Shown here piece by piece: positions 1 to 8,636 of a stretch of DNA of 64,000 bases. Source of the stretch: Streptomyces sp. SirexAA-E (lineage in GTDB: Bacteria; Actinomycetota; Actinomycetes; Streptomycetales; Streptomycetaceae). The stretch is from assembly GCF_000177195.2 (NCBI RefSeq), contig NC_015953.1:4712001-4776000 (forward strand), written 5' to 3'. A model generated the notes under the pieces. That model worked only from the letters and a program-made list of their open reading frames with translations, did not search any database and was not told the origin of the DNA. Each line of letters opens with the position of its first letter. Position 1 is the stretch's first letter. Position numbers and translations under genes: made by a program.

Positions 1-1410
1 CGCGCCGCCTTCACGGCCGGCGGTTCGCAGGAGACCCTCGACCCCCACGTCGCCCCGAACTTCGTCGACCAGGCCCGCGCCAAGGCCCTGTACGACACAC
101 TCGGCACGTACGCGGACGACATGTCCGTCCGTGCGCGGCTCGCCGAGTCCTGGGAGAGCGACACCTCCGGCACCCGGTGGCGCATACGTCTGCGTACGGC
201 CGCGTTCCACGACGGGGCACCGGTCACCGCGAAGGACGTCCTCTACAGCTACCGCCGGGCCGCCGACCCCGCCACCGGTTCCCCTTCGCAGGTCCTGCTC
301 TCGGCGATCGACTTCGACGCCTCCAGGGCGGACGGCGAACGCTCCCTCGTCCTCGTGCTGAAAGCCCCCGACTTCGAGTTCCCCACCGTCCTCGCCGGCC
401 CCGGCACCGAGATCATCCCCGACGGGACGAAGGACTTCCGTGAGCCCGTCGGCTCCGGGCCCTTCACCTACGTCTCCTTCACCCCCGGCGGCACCGCCCG
501 CTACCGGCGCTGGGCCGACCACTGGGACGGCGCCCCGCACATAGCCGAGCTGGAGATCGTCCCCGCGAACGAGGAGTCAGCGCGGCTCAACGCCCTGCTG
601 TCCGGACAGGTCCACTACGCCGCCGACATGGCCGGCGCCTCCGTGGAGCGGCTGAAGAAGGAGGGCTCGACCCGGCTGCTGACCGCGCGGCGGGCCACCG
701 CTCAGCAGCTGCTGCTGCGCATCGGCCGCAAGCCGTTCGACGACCCGCGGCTGGTGCGGGCCGTGCAGCTGGGGATCGACCGGGAGGCGCTCGTCCGGGT
801 CGCGCTGGCCGGACACGGCGAGGTCGGCAACGACCTGTTCGGGATGGGCCTGCGCGGCTACCCGGAGGACCTGGCACCCCGCGAGCGTGACGTGGACGAG
901 GCGCGGAAACTGGTGAAGGAGGCCGGTGCGCGGGGGCTGCGCATCACCGTGGAGACCAGCTCCGTCGACGCCGCGTGGGAGCCGGCCGCCGACCTGATGG
1001 CACGCCAGCTGGCCGAGGTCGGGCTGAAGCTGACCGCCAACACCCGCGCCTCCAGCACCTATTTCAGCGAGATCAAGACCAAGGGCGTCGCCGCCTACAA
1101 CACCACCTCGACCCTGCCCGTGTCCGACTTCCTCCAGCAACGGGTCCGCGGTGGAGCGGCCCGCAACCAGACGCAGTACGCGTCCAAGGAGTTCGACGCG
1201 CTCCTGGACCGCGCCCGCACCACCCGCGACGAGCAGGACCGGCTTGCGCTGCTCACCCGGGCCCAGAAGATCGCCCGGGACGGGTCCGGGCTGCTGGTGT
1301 GGGCGTTCTCCGACGCCAACGACGCCATCGGCCCCTCCGTCGAAGGCCTGCGCGCCGCACCGCCGAACTCGCACGACTGGGCCCGGTTCGACCGGGTCCG
1401 CGTCGGCTGA
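1..1410 (+). CDS. ABC transporter substrate-binding protein, family 5 (5' end outside window)
   Basis: Extracytoplasmic solute-binding protein of the oligopeptide/dipeptide/nickel family (SBP_bac_5), expected to be a lipoprotein that hands its ligand to the permeases encoded just downstream. Frame 1 is open from base 1, so the gene begins before the window and the signal peptide is not seen; 469 residues are visible. Family-like stretches are TLDPHVAPNFVDQARAKALYDTL near the start, FHDGAPVTAKDVLYSYRRA, and VQLGIDREALVRVALAG. The stop is one base before the next start, so it is the first gene of an ABC operon. The ligand cannot be told from sequence; peptide or metal-chelate are the usual choices. 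Confidence 0.9.
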   Translation, partial: RAAFTAGGSQETLDPHVAPNFVDQARAKALYDTLGTYADDMSVRARLAESWESDTSGTRWRIRLRTAAFHDGAPVTAKDVLYSYRRAADPATGSPSQVLLSAIDFDASRADGERSLVLVLKAPDFEFPTVLAGPGTEIIPDGTKDFREPVGSGPFTYVSFTPGGTARYRRWADHWDGAPHIAELEIVPANEESARLNALLSGQVHYAADMAGASVERLKKEGSTRLLTARRATAQQLLLRIGRKPFDDPRLVRAVQLGIDREALVRVALAGHGEVGNDLFGMGLRGYPEDLAPRERDVDEARKLVKEAGARGLRITVETSSVDAAWEPAADLMARQLAEVGLKLTANTRASSTYFSEIKTKGVAAYNTTSTLPVSDFLQQRVRGGAARNQTQYASKEFDALLDRARTTRDEQDRLALLTRAQKIARDGSGLLVWAFSDANDAIGPSVEGLRAAPPNSHDWARFDRVRVG

Positions 1411-1411
1411 C

Positions 1412-2359
1412 GTGCGTGCGTACCTCCTGCGGCGCTCCCTGCTGGCGGTCCTCCAGTGCCTGGTCGTCCTGGTCGCCGTGTTCGCCGTCGGTGCGCTGCT
1501 GCCCGGCGACACGGCCGATGTGCTGCGCGGCGAACTCGGCACGCCCGAACAGGTGGCGGCGCTCCGCACGCGGCTGGGGCTGGACGAGCCGGCCTGGTCC
1601 CGCTTCGGGCACTGGCTCGGCGGCCTGTTCACCGGCCACCTCGGGAACTCCCTGACGACCGGTCTGCCCGTGGGCGACGACATCGGGCGCCGCATCGGCG
1701 TGACGCTGCTGCTGGGCGTGCCGGCGCTGGTGCTGGTCACGGTACTGGCACCGCTGCTGGGCACGGTGTCCGGACTCCGGGAGGGCAGCCGTCTGGACCG
1801 GACGCTGAACGCGGCGACCGTCGTGCTGCACGCCGTCCCCGAGTTCGTACTCGGGCTGCTGCTGGTGGCCTCGGTGTCACTGGCGGCCGGACTGCTGCCG
1901 GCCACCGCCATCGGCATGGACACGGAGGCGCTGCTGGCGCAGCCGGCGGTGCTGGTGCTGCCGGTCACCGTACTGACGGCTCGTCACCTCTGTGACCTGG
2001 CACGGCAGATCCGCGCCGGGGTGGCGGCCGGGCGACACGGCGCCGTCGCCGCGCATCTGCGGCTGCTGGGGGTGCGGGAACGGACGGTGGTGCTGCGCCA
2101 TGTGCTGCCCGGGGCCCTGGGACCCGCCGCGCAGCAGTTCGCCCGCTGCGTGGAGGGGCTGCTGGGCGGTGCCGTGCTGGTGGAGGCGGTGTTCGGCTTC
2201 CGCGGGCTGGGCGACGGCTTCGTCGAGGCGGTGCAGAACCGGGACCTGCCCCAGGTGCAGACGTACGCGCTGCTGTTCGCGGGCACCGCCGTCGCGGTGA
2301 ACCTCATCGGCGACCTGGCCGCCCACCGGCTGGCACCGCGCCGGGAGATGACGGCGTGA
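1412..2359 (+). CDS. ABC transporter permease, DppB/OppB type
   Basis: First inner-membrane permease of the peptide/nickel-type importer. I start it at the GTG one base after the upstream stop, giving 315 residues that open MRAYLLRRSLLAVLQCLVVL, the usual first transmembrane helix of DppB proteins. The proteins of this family have a long periplasmic loop after TM1, seen here around GELGTPEQVAALRTRLGLDEP, and a cytoplasmic EAA loop, here near HLRLLGVRERTVVLRHVLPGAL. The stop overlaps the next start by four bases (GTGA), which implies translational coupling within the operon. Confidence 0.9.
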   Translation: MRAYLLRRSLLAVLQCLVVLVAVFAVGALLPGDTADVLRGELGTPEQVAALRTRLGLDEPAWSRFGHWLGGLFTGHLGNSLTTGLPVGDDIGRRIGVTLLLGVPALVLVTVLAPLLGTVSGLREGSRLDRTLNAATVVLHAVPEFVLGLLLVASVSLAAGLLPATAIGMDTEALLAQPAVLVLPVTVLTARHLCDLARQIRAGVAAGRHGAVAAHLRLLGVRERTVVLRHVLPGALGPAAQQFARCVEGLLGGAVLVEAVFGFRGLGDGFVEAVQNRDLPQVQTYALLFAGTAVAVNLIGDLAAHRLAPRREMTA

Positions 2360-3351
2360 AGGTACGGGAGGAGGACGACGGCGTGAGGGCACAGGGGACG
2401 GCCGGCCCCGCGAAGGTACGAGGGACGGCCGACGGCGTGAGGGCACAGGGGACGGCCGGCCCCGCGAAGGTACGAGAGACGGCCGATGCCGAGAAGGCAC
2501 GGGGGACGGCCGATGCCGCGAAGGCACGTGAGGCGGCCGACGCCGTGCGCATCGGACGGTCCCGCCGCCCATGGGCCGCCCTGGTCCTGCTCGGTGTGCC
2601 GGTGCTCGCCGCTCTGCTGGGCCCGTGGGCGGCAGGGGGCGAGCCCTCGGCCGAGGGCGCGCTGCCGTCGCGGCCGCCCGGTGCGGGGCATCCGCTCGGT
2701 ACGGACGTCCTGGGCCGTGACGTGCTCTGGCTCGTCCTGCACGGCGGCGCCTCGGTGCTGGGCAGTGCCCTGGCCGCCCTGGCGGTCGGCATGGCCGCGG
2801 GGGTGCCGCTGGGGCTGCTGGCGGCGGGCCCGCGGCGCGGCCTCGACGAGGCGGTGATGCGGGGGCTCGACCTGCTGCTCGCCTTCCCCGGGCTGCTGGT
2901 GCTGATGACCCTGGCCGCGACGGGACACCGCGACCGGTACTGGCTGGTGGCGGTCGCCGGGGTCCTCCAGATCCCGGCCGTCGCACGGCTGGTACGCGGG
3001 GCCGCGCTCGCACCGGGTTCCCGGACGGTCGTCGAGGCGCTGAGGATGCAGGGCCGCGGCTGGGCCTACATCCATCTCCGGCACCTGGCACGGCAGCTGG
3101 CCGCCCCGCTGGCCACCGACGCGGGCGGCCGGTTCTCCGTGGTGCTCTACCTGCTGGCGTCCGCCAACTTCCTCGGCCTCGGACTGCCCGCGTCCTCGCC
3201 GGACTGGGCGGTGCTCATCGAGCGTAACAGCGACGCCCTGTTCACCCAGCCCGCCGCGGTGCTGGTGCCCGCCGGTCTGCTGACCGCGCTGTGCGTCGGC
3301 GGCAACCTGCTCGTGGACCGCACTCTCGCACGCGCGAGGAGGGGCCGGTGA
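2356..3351 (+). CDS. ABC transporter permease, DppC/OppC type, with a repetitive N-terminal extension
   Basis: Second permease of the importer, 331 residues from the GTG that overlaps the upstream stop. The EAA-type loop is seen at VVEALRMQGRGWAYIHLRHLARQLAAPL. The odd part is residues 8-61: six successive nonapeptides (DGVRAQGTA, GPAKVRGTA, DGVRAQGTA, GPAKVRETA, DAEKARGTA, DAAKAREAA) encoded by 27-bp tandem repeats. Typical DppC proteins have only a short cytoplasmic N-terminus before TM1 (here RPWAALVLLGVPVLAALLG), so this is a lineage-specific expansion. A later in-frame GTG at 2545 could also serve as start and would leave the repeats largely untranslated. The end overlaps the next start by four bases. 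Confidence 0.88.
   Translation: MKVREEDDGVRAQGTAGPAKVRGTADGVRAQGTAGPAKVRETADAEKARGTADAAKAREAADAVRIGRSRRPWAALVLLGVPVLAALLGPWAAGGEPSAEGALPSRPPGAGHPLGTDVLGRDVLWLVLHGGASVLGSALAALAVGMAAGVPLGLLAAGPRRGLDEAVMRGLDLLLAFPGLLVLMTLAATGHRDRYWLVAVAGVLQIPAVARLVRGAALAPGSRTVVEALRMQGRGWAYIHLRHLARQLAAPLATDAGGRFSVVLYLLASANFLGLGLPASSPDWAVLIERNSDALFTQPAAVLVPAGLLTALCVGGNLLVDRTLARARRGR
2377..2538. repeat. 27-bp tandem repeat, six units, inside the dppC-like gene
   Basis: Six head-to-tail 27-bp units in frame. Units 1-2 and 3-4 form two 54-bp copies (2377-2430 and 2431-2484) that differ at one base; units 5 and 6 are more diverged. The length is a multiple of three, so copy-number change would keep the reading frame. 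Confidence 0.9.
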
Positions 3352-4928
3352 CCGGCACGGCCGACAGCCCGCTGCTGGACGTCCAGGAGATCTCCGCGTA
3401 CGCCGACGGCGCCCGGCGGCCCCTGCTGGACCGGGTCGCACTGACCGTCCCCGCAGGCACCGTCACCGCCGTCGTCGGTCCCTCGGGCAGCGGCAAGACC
3501 ACCCTCGGCCTGGCCGCGCTCGGCGCCTCCCGGAGCGGTGTACGGCTCGCCGGACGCGTCCTCCTGGGCGACACGGACCTGCTGCTCCTGCCGCCCTCCC
3601 GGCGTCCCGGGGCCCGGGCGGGCCGGGCCGCGCACCTGCCCCAGCACCCGGAGACGGTGCTCGACCCGATCCGCCGGGCCGGCGGCACGCTGACGGAGCT
3701 GGCCGCCCTCGGACATCCGGACCGGCGCGCCCGTAAGGCCGCCGCCCGCCGGGCCCTGACCCTGGCCGGCCTGGAGTGGGAGACCGTCCGCCGCCGCTTC
3801 CCGCACCAGCTCTCCGGCGGCCAGCAACAGCGGCTGGCCCTCGCCTCCGCGCTGGTGACGGGGGCCCGGCTGCTGGTGCTGGACGAGCCGACGAGCGGCC
3901 TGGACCCGGCGCTCGCCCATGCCCTGGGCCGCACGGTACGGGCGCTCGCGGACGGGGGCACGGGCGTGCTGCTGCTCAGCCACGACCTGCGGCTGGTGCG
4001 GGAGACGGCCGATCGGGCCGTCGTGCTGGAACACGGCCGGGCCGTGGACGGCGGGCCCGCGGCGGACGTCCTCCGCACCGTCGGCCCCGGGCCCGCCCCC
4101 TCCCGCCACCGGGCCACCAGGGAACTGCTCGCGGCGGAACACGGCACCCGCCCCGACGGCGACGCGGCCCCGGACACGGCCGCCCCGGCTCCGGAGGGCG
4201 GCGGGGTCACCGCCACGGGGATCGTCGTACGCCGACGGGCCGGCGACCCGCTCACCGGACCCGTGTCGCTGGAGTTCCGGCCCGGCAGCAGGACCGCGCT
4301 GCTCGGCCCCTCCGGCTCGGGCAAGACGACCTTCGCCCGGGTGCTGGCCGGGCTGACCGCACCGACCCTGGGCGACGTACGGTCCGACGGCCGACCGCTG
4401 CCCCGCCGCATCGACCGGCGCACGGCCGCCCAGCGCCGCGCCGTCCAGTACGTGCACCAGAGCAGCGCCGATTCCTTCGAGGCGCACCGTCCGGTCCTCG
4501 GGCAGCTCGCGGACACCGCGCGGTTGCTGCGCGGCCTGCCGGAGGCGGAGGCGACGGACGAGGCGAGGACGGCCGCCGGCGTGCTGGGGCTCGACGAGGA
4601 ACTGCTGCACCGGACCCCGGACCGACTCTCGGGCGGCCAGCTCCAGCGCTGCGCCCTGGTACGGGCGCTGACGGCGCACCCGGCCCTGCTGGTGTGCGAC
4701 GAGGTGACGTCGGCGCTGGACACCGTCTCCCGGCAGCGGGTCATGGACGCGCTGCCCCGCCTGCTCGCCCCCGCCCGTACCGCGCTGCTGTTCGTCAGCC
4801 ACGACCTGCCCGCGGTGCGGGCGCTGACCGAGGAGGCCGCGCTGTTCGACGGCGGCCGCTGTGTGCGGCACGGGCCGGTCGGCGAGGTACTGCCCGCCGC
4901 GTGGACCGGCGTACCCCTGTCGTCATAA
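3348..4928 (+). CDS. ABC transporter ATP-binding protein, fused DppD-DppF type
   Basis: Energising subunit of the importer: one polypeptide of 526 residues with two complete nucleotide-binding domains. Domain 1 has Walker A GPSGSGKT (residues 44-51), signature LSGGQQQRLALA and Walker B LLVLDEPTSGLD. Domain 2 has Walker A GPSGSGKTT (about residue 319), signature LSGGQLQRCALV and Walker B LLVCDEVTSALD. In most operons of this family the two ATPases are separate genes (dppD, dppF). I start at the GTG at 3348, which overlaps the stop of the permease gene, rather than at an in-frame codon 57 bases earlier inside that gene. Confidence 0.92.
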   Translation: MTGTADSPLLDVQEISAYADGARRPLLDRVALTVPAGTVTAVVGPSGSGKTTLGLAALGASRSGVRLAGRVLLGDTDLLLLPPSRRPGARAGRAAHLPQHPETVLDPIRRAGGTLTELAALGHPDRRARKAAARRALTLAGLEWETVRRRFPHQLSGGQQQRLALASALVTGARLLVLDEPTSGLDPALAHALGRTVRALADGGTGVLLLSHDLRLVRETADRAVVLEHGRAVDGGPAADVLRTVGPGPAPSRHRATRELLAAEHGTRPDGDAAPDTAAPAPEGGGVTATGIVVRRRAGDPLTGPVSLEFRPGSRTALLGPSGSGKTTFARVLAGLTAPTLGDVRSDGRPLPRRIDRRTAAQRRAVQYVHQSSADSFEAHRPVLGQLADTARLLRGLPEAEATDEARTAAGVLGLDEELLHRTPDRLSGGQLQRCALVRALTAHPALLVCDEVTSALDTVSRQRVMDALPRLLAPARTALLFVSHDLPAVRALTEEAALFDGGRCVRHGPVGEVLPAAWTGVPLSS

Positions 4929-4936
4929 TCGGGCCC

Positions 4937-6133
4937 ATGCCCGACAACCAGACCCTGCCCCGGCCGGCCTCCGGAGCACCGCCCCGCCCCGCGGGCGTGC
5001 GGCTCCGGGCCAGGGCCGCGCTCGCCGCCGCGGCCCCCGCCCTCGCGGCGTACGCGGCGGTGAGGGCCGTGGGGCTGGTCGTCCTCCAGGTCTGGGCTTC
5101 GGCCGCCGGGAAGGACGCCTGGCACCTGCTCGGCGGGCGCTGGGACTCCGTCTGGTACCAGCGGATCGCCGAGAACGGCTACGGCTACACCGCCACCCTC
5201 CCCGACGGCACCCTCCACCCCGACCTGGCGTTCTTCCCGCTGCTGCCCGCCCTGGAACGGTCCCTCGCCGCGGTGACCCCGCTCACCGTGCGGGACGCCG
5301 GGATCGCCCTCGCGTGGCTGGCCGGGCTGTGCGCCGCCTGGGGGGTGTACGCCGTCGGGGCGCGGCTGCACGGACGGCGGGCCGGGGTGGTGCTGGCCGC
5401 GCTGTGGGGGGCGTACCCGACGGCGTTCGTCCAGTCGATGGCGTACACCGAGACCCTGTTCACCGCCCTCGCCGCCTGGGCGCTGTACGCGGTGCTGCGG
5501 GACCGCTGGGTCGTGGCCGGGGTGCTGAGCGTCCTCGCGGGGCTGACCCGGCCCTCGGCGGCGGCCCTCATCGCCGCGCTCGCCGTCACCGCGGCCGTCG
5601 CCCTCGTACGGGAGTACCGGTCCGGCGCCCGCCCGGGCCTCCCGCGCCGGCGGGCCCGCATGCTGCTCGGTGTCTGCCTCGCCCCGCTGGGCTGGCTCGC
5701 GTACGTGGTGTTCGTCGCCGTGCGCGAGGGCGGAGCGTTCGCCTACTTCGAGGTCCAGGCCGAATGGGGCAACAGCATCGACGGCGGCCGGGCCCTGGCC
5801 GCCTTCATCGCCCGACTGCCCCTGCCCGCCGCCCTCGGCCTCTGCACCGCGCTGGGGCTGCTGGGGTGGCTGGTGGTCCTGTGCGTACGGCAGCGGCAGC
5901 CGCTGCCCCTGCTCGTGTACGGCATCGCGGTCGTCGTGGTCTCGCTGATCGGCTCCGGGTACTTCGGGTCCCGGCCCCGGCTGATGATGCCCGCCTTCCC
6001 GCTGCTCCTCCCGCCGGCGCTCGCCCTGCTCCGGCTGCGGACCACCGCCAGGACGGCCGGAGTGCTCACCGTCCTGGCGCTCGCCTCCGCCGGATACGGG
6101 GCGTGGACCCTGCTGGGGCCGGGACCGCCCTGA
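4937..6133 (+). CDS. GT-C type mannosyltransferase family membrane protein
   Basis: Polytopic membrane protein of 398 residues, probably a polyprenyl-phosphate-sugar-dependent glycosyltransferase (PIG-V-like mannosyltransferase family, common in Streptomyces). The N-terminal third carries WDSVWYQRIAENGYG and LHPDLAFFPLLPALER, the WD-x-x-WY and FFPLFP-like motifs of that family, and AYTETLFTALAAWAL follows in a later helix. About ten hydrophobic segments run to the C-terminus. The ATG lies nine bases after the stop of the ABC ATPase gene, so it may be read from the same transcript, though its job seems unrelated. The acceptor cannot be deduced. Confidence 0.82.
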   Translation: MPDNQTLPRPASGAPPRPAGVRLRARAALAAAAPALAAYAAVRAVGLVVLQVWASAAGKDAWHLLGGRWDSVWYQRIAENGYGYTATLPDGTLHPDLAFFPLLPALERSLAAVTPLTVRDAGIALAWLAGLCAAWGVYAVGARLHGRRAGVVLAALWGAYPTAFVQSMAYTETLFTALAAWALYAVLRDRWVVAGVLSVLAGLTRPSAAALIAALAVTAAVALVREYRSGARPGLPRRRARMLLGVCLAPLGWLAYVVFVAVREGGAFAYFEVQAEWGNSIDGGRALAAFIARLPLPAALGLCTALGLLGWLVVLCVRQRQPLPLLVYGIAVVVVSLIGSGYFGSRPRLMMPAFPLLLPPALALLRLRTTARTAGVLTVLALASAGYGAWTLLGPGPP

Positions 6134-6208
6134 GCCGCGGCCACGGGTCCACGCGCCGGTGCGGCACCGACTCGCGGACACGATGCCCGAGGTGCCCGGC
6201 CGCGCTCG

Positions 6209-6688
6209 TCACCGCCCGCGCGGCGAAGCCTCCCCGAGCGGCGCCGCCGAGATCCGCACCCGGACACCCGGACGCACACCCCAGCGCTCCATCGCCCCCG
6301 CCTCGGCCTCCAGCACATGGCGGGCCCGCAACCTGGGCAGACCGAGCCGGCCGGGCCGCATCGTGCGGACGGCCAGGACGTTGAACCTCCGGTCCAGGTA
6401 GGCCACATCGATGGTGAAGCGCATCCGGAAGGTGTGGACGCTCTGGCAGGGGGTGATCAGCAGCGCCCCGTCCACCCCGTCCACCCCGAGCAGCCCCTTC
6501 GCCCGCGCCCGGTACGAGGCCGCGATCCGCAGCGGTATCTCCCGCGCCGCCGCGCCCACCGGCCCCGGGCCCGGCCCGGTGCCCACGTGCTCGTCCGTGC
6601 GTGTGCCCGTGCCTGCACCCGTGCCTGTGCCTGTGCCTGTGCCTGGGTCGACCGTCAGTGTGCCGCCGCCGTTGCGCCATGTCCGCAT
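6209..6688 (-). CDS. DUF192 family protein
   Basis: A 159-residue protein beginning MRTWRNGGGTLTVDP. The C-terminal 115 residues match the DUF192 fold: ASYRARAKGLLGVDGVDGALLITPC..VHTFRMRFTIDVAYLDRRFNVLAV..MRPGRLG..ARHVLEAEAG, where GLLG, VHTFRM and the D-x-A-YLD strand are the usual landmarks. The biochemical role of DUF192 is unknown. Between the start and the domain is a Gly-Thr-rich stretch encoded by a six-base repeat, which may be a polymorphic linker. The gene converges with the mannosyltransferase gene and diverges from the prepilin peptidase gene. Confidence 0.82.
   Translation of the reverse strand: MRTWRNGGGTLTVDPGTGTGTGTGAGTGTRTDEHVGTGPGPGPVGAAAREIPLRIAASYRARAKGLLGVDGVDGALLITPCQSVHTFRMRFTIDVAYLDRRFNVLAVRTMRPGRLGLPRLRARHVLEAEAGAMERWGVRPGVRVRISAAPLGEASPRGR
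6597..6650. repeat. Hexanucleotide repeat (GTGCCT/GTGCCC variants) inside the DUF192 gene
   Basis: Around eight imperfect six-base units, four of them GTGCCT in a row near the right end. On the coding (minus) strand they encode alternating Gly-Thr in the linker ahead of the DUF192 domain. Confidence 0.8.
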
Positions 6689-6793
6689 GGGCACCGACCG
6701 TAGTCCGCACAGCGCCGCGGTGGGTCCACAACGGTCCGCAGTGGGCCCCCGGGCCCAAGACCCGTGAGGGGAAGGCCGATTAGGGTCCGTTCC

Positions 6794-7597
6794 GTGGACG
6801 CCACACTGATTGCGGTCGCCGTGCTCTGGGGCGCCGCCACCGGACTGCTGCTGCCGCGGGTCGCGTACCGGTTCTCCGTCGAACCGGAGGAGCCGTGGCG
6901 GGAGGCGTGCCCGGCCGGGCACGCGCTCACCGGCCCCGGCCGCGGCTGGCTCGGCACGGTCACCTGCGCCGACTGCGCCGCGCCCGTCCCCGCCCCCCGG
7001 GGCGGGACCGAACCGGAAGCCGCGCCGGAGGACGCCGCACCGGCCGTACGGCCCCGCTACGCCCCCGTCGTGGTCGCCCCCCTCGTCACCGTGCTCGTCT
7101 GCGCGGCCCTCGCCGGGGGCGTCGGGCCCCGGCCCGAGCTCGTCGTCTGGCTGGCGGCGACGCCCGTCGCGGTCCTCCTCGCCGTCATCGACCGCCGGGT
7201 CCACCGGCTGCCCGACCCGCTGACCCTGCCGCTCGCCGCCGCCCTGGCCCTGCTGCTCGGGGGCGCGGCCCTGCTCCCCGGGCACGGCGGCTCCTGGACC
7301 ACGGCGCTGCTCGGCGGGGCCACGCTCGGCGGCTTCTACTTGCTGCTCTTCCTCATCAACCCCCAGGGCATGGGTTTCGGCGACGTGAAGCTCGCCCTGG
7401 CCCTCGGGGTGGCCCTCGGCTGGTACGGCTGGACAATCCTCCTCGCGGGCGGCTTCGCCGGGTTCCTCTTCGGCGCGGTGTACGGGGCCGGGCTGTTGCT
7501 GCTGCGCCGGGCGGGACGCAAGACCGGTATCCCGTTCGGCCCGTTCATGATCGCGGGAGCACTGCTCGGCCTCCTCCTCGGCGGTCTCGCGGCCTGA
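6794..7597 (+). CDS. Prepilin peptidase, A24 (type IV / Flp pilin leader peptidase)
   Basis: Integral-membrane aspartyl protease that removes the leader from type IV-like prepilins; 267 residues from the GTG at 6794, which has AGGG eight bases upstream. The two catalytic aspartates are visible: VIDRRVHRLPDPLT and the GxGD motif in GMGFGDVKLALALG. Residues about 35-60 hold CPAGH..GRGWLGTVTCADC, a reduced form of the cysteine-rich loop found in longer members. No pilin genes are near, so its substrates must be encoded elsewhere, for example in a Tad/Flp cluster. It diverges from the DUF192 gene. Confidence 0.9.
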   Translation: MDATLIAVAVLWGAATGLLLPRVAYRFSVEPEEPWREACPAGHALTGPGRGWLGTVTCADCAAPVPAPRGGTEPEAAPEDAAPAVRPRYAPVVVAPLVTVLVCAALAGGVGPRPELVVWLAATPVAVLLAVIDRRVHRLPDPLTLPLAAALALLLGGAALLPGHGGSWTTALLGGATLGGFYLLLFLINPQGMGFGDVKLALALGVALGWYGWTILLAGGFAGFLFGAVYGAGLLLLRRAGRKTGIPFGPFMIAGALLGLLLGGLAA

Positions 7598-7667
7598 GCC
7601 GGACGACGGCACGGGGTGTCGCGGTTATACGGTCGCGTTCGGCGGGTGCCGCTGCCACGCTTCCCGT

Positions 7668-8483
7668 ATGACTCCGCCGCCCGGCACCCGTGTGCCCTCC
7701 TCCTCGACCCCCGGCCCGGAATCCGACGCGCGCTTCGCCGCCCTCGTCGCGGAGGCCGACGCCGTCTCCGTCGACGGATGGGACTTCTCCTGGCTCGACG
7801 GACGCGCCACCGAGCAGCGCCCTTCCTGGGGATACGCCAGGACCATGGGGGAGCGCATGGCGCGGGCCCGCGCCGCGCTGGACATCCAGACGGGCGGCGG
7901 CGAGGTCCTGGCGTCCGTGGACCGGCTGCCGCCGCTGGCCGTGGCCACCGAGTCCTGGCCGCCGAACATCGCCCGCGCCACCGAACTGCTCCATCCGCGC
8001 GGCGCCGTGGTCGTCGCGGACGCGGACGAGCCGCCGCTGCCCTTCGGCGACCGCGCCTTCGACCTGGTGGTCAGCAGGCACCCGGTGACCACCTGGTGGG
8101 ACGAGATCGCGCGGGTACTGACACCCGGCGGCACGTACTTCTCCCAACACGTGGGACCGGCCAGCGTGTTCGAGCTCGTCGAGTACTTCCTGGGGCCGCA
8201 GCCGGCCGCGACGCGCGCCGCCCGGGACCCGCGGCGCGCGGCGGCCGACGCGGAGGCCGCCGGGCTGGAGGTGGTCGACCTGCGCACGGAGCGGCTGCGT
8301 GTCGAGTTCTTCGACATCGGGGCCGTCGTCTACTTCCTGCGCAAGGTCATCTGGATGGTCCCGGGCTTCACCGTAGAGGCGTACCTCCCCCAACTGCGGT
8401 CGCTGCACCGGAAGATCGAGACCGACGGGCCCTTCGTCGCCCACAGCTCGCGCTTCCTCGTCGAGGCCCGCAAACCCCGGTGA
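7668..8483 (+). CDS. Class I SAM-dependent methyltransferase
   Basis: 271-residue Rossmann-type methyltransferase. Motifs seen are ALDIQTGGGEVLASV (SAM-binding glycine motif I, somewhat diverged from the usual DxGxGxG), VVVADADEPPLPFGDRAFDLVVSRHPVTTWWDEIARVLTPGGTYFSQHVG (motifs II-IV and post-III). The FDLVVSRH..W..EIARVL pattern places it near the UbiE/MenG-like small-molecule group. The substrate cannot be given. The ATG at 7668 gives a protein with a Pro/Ser-rich 18-residue lead before the conserved part. Confidence 0.85.
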   Translation: MTPPPGTRVPSSSTPGPESDARFAALVAEADAVSVDGWDFSWLDGRATEQRPSWGYARTMGERMARARAALDIQTGGGEVLASVDRLPPLAVATESWPPNIARATELLHPRGAVVVADADEPPLPFGDRAFDLVVSRHPVTTWWDEIARVLTPGGTYFSQHVGPASVFELVEYFLGPQPAATRAARDPRRAAADAEAAGLEVVDLRTERLRVEFFDIGAVVYFLRKVIWMVPGFTVEAYLPQLRSLHRKIETDGPFVAHSSRFLVEARKPR

Positions 8484-8636
8484 CTGTCCCGACAGCCTTA
8501 CGGTAGGCAGGACTTCACGCCCTCACGCGCCAACGTGCCCGTCCCGCACGCCAGAAGCAACGCCATCACCTGCTCCATCGTCCTACTCATGGGTAGTGCG
8601 ACCCTGTTGGTTGAGCGCACAACGAAGGAGCGGGTC

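Noticed and set aside
3242..6181. Minus-strand open frame of 979 codons over the ABC ATPase and mannosyltransferase genes
   Set aside because: Low-complexity Arg/Pro/Gly/Ser composition, no motif, antisense to two clear genes.
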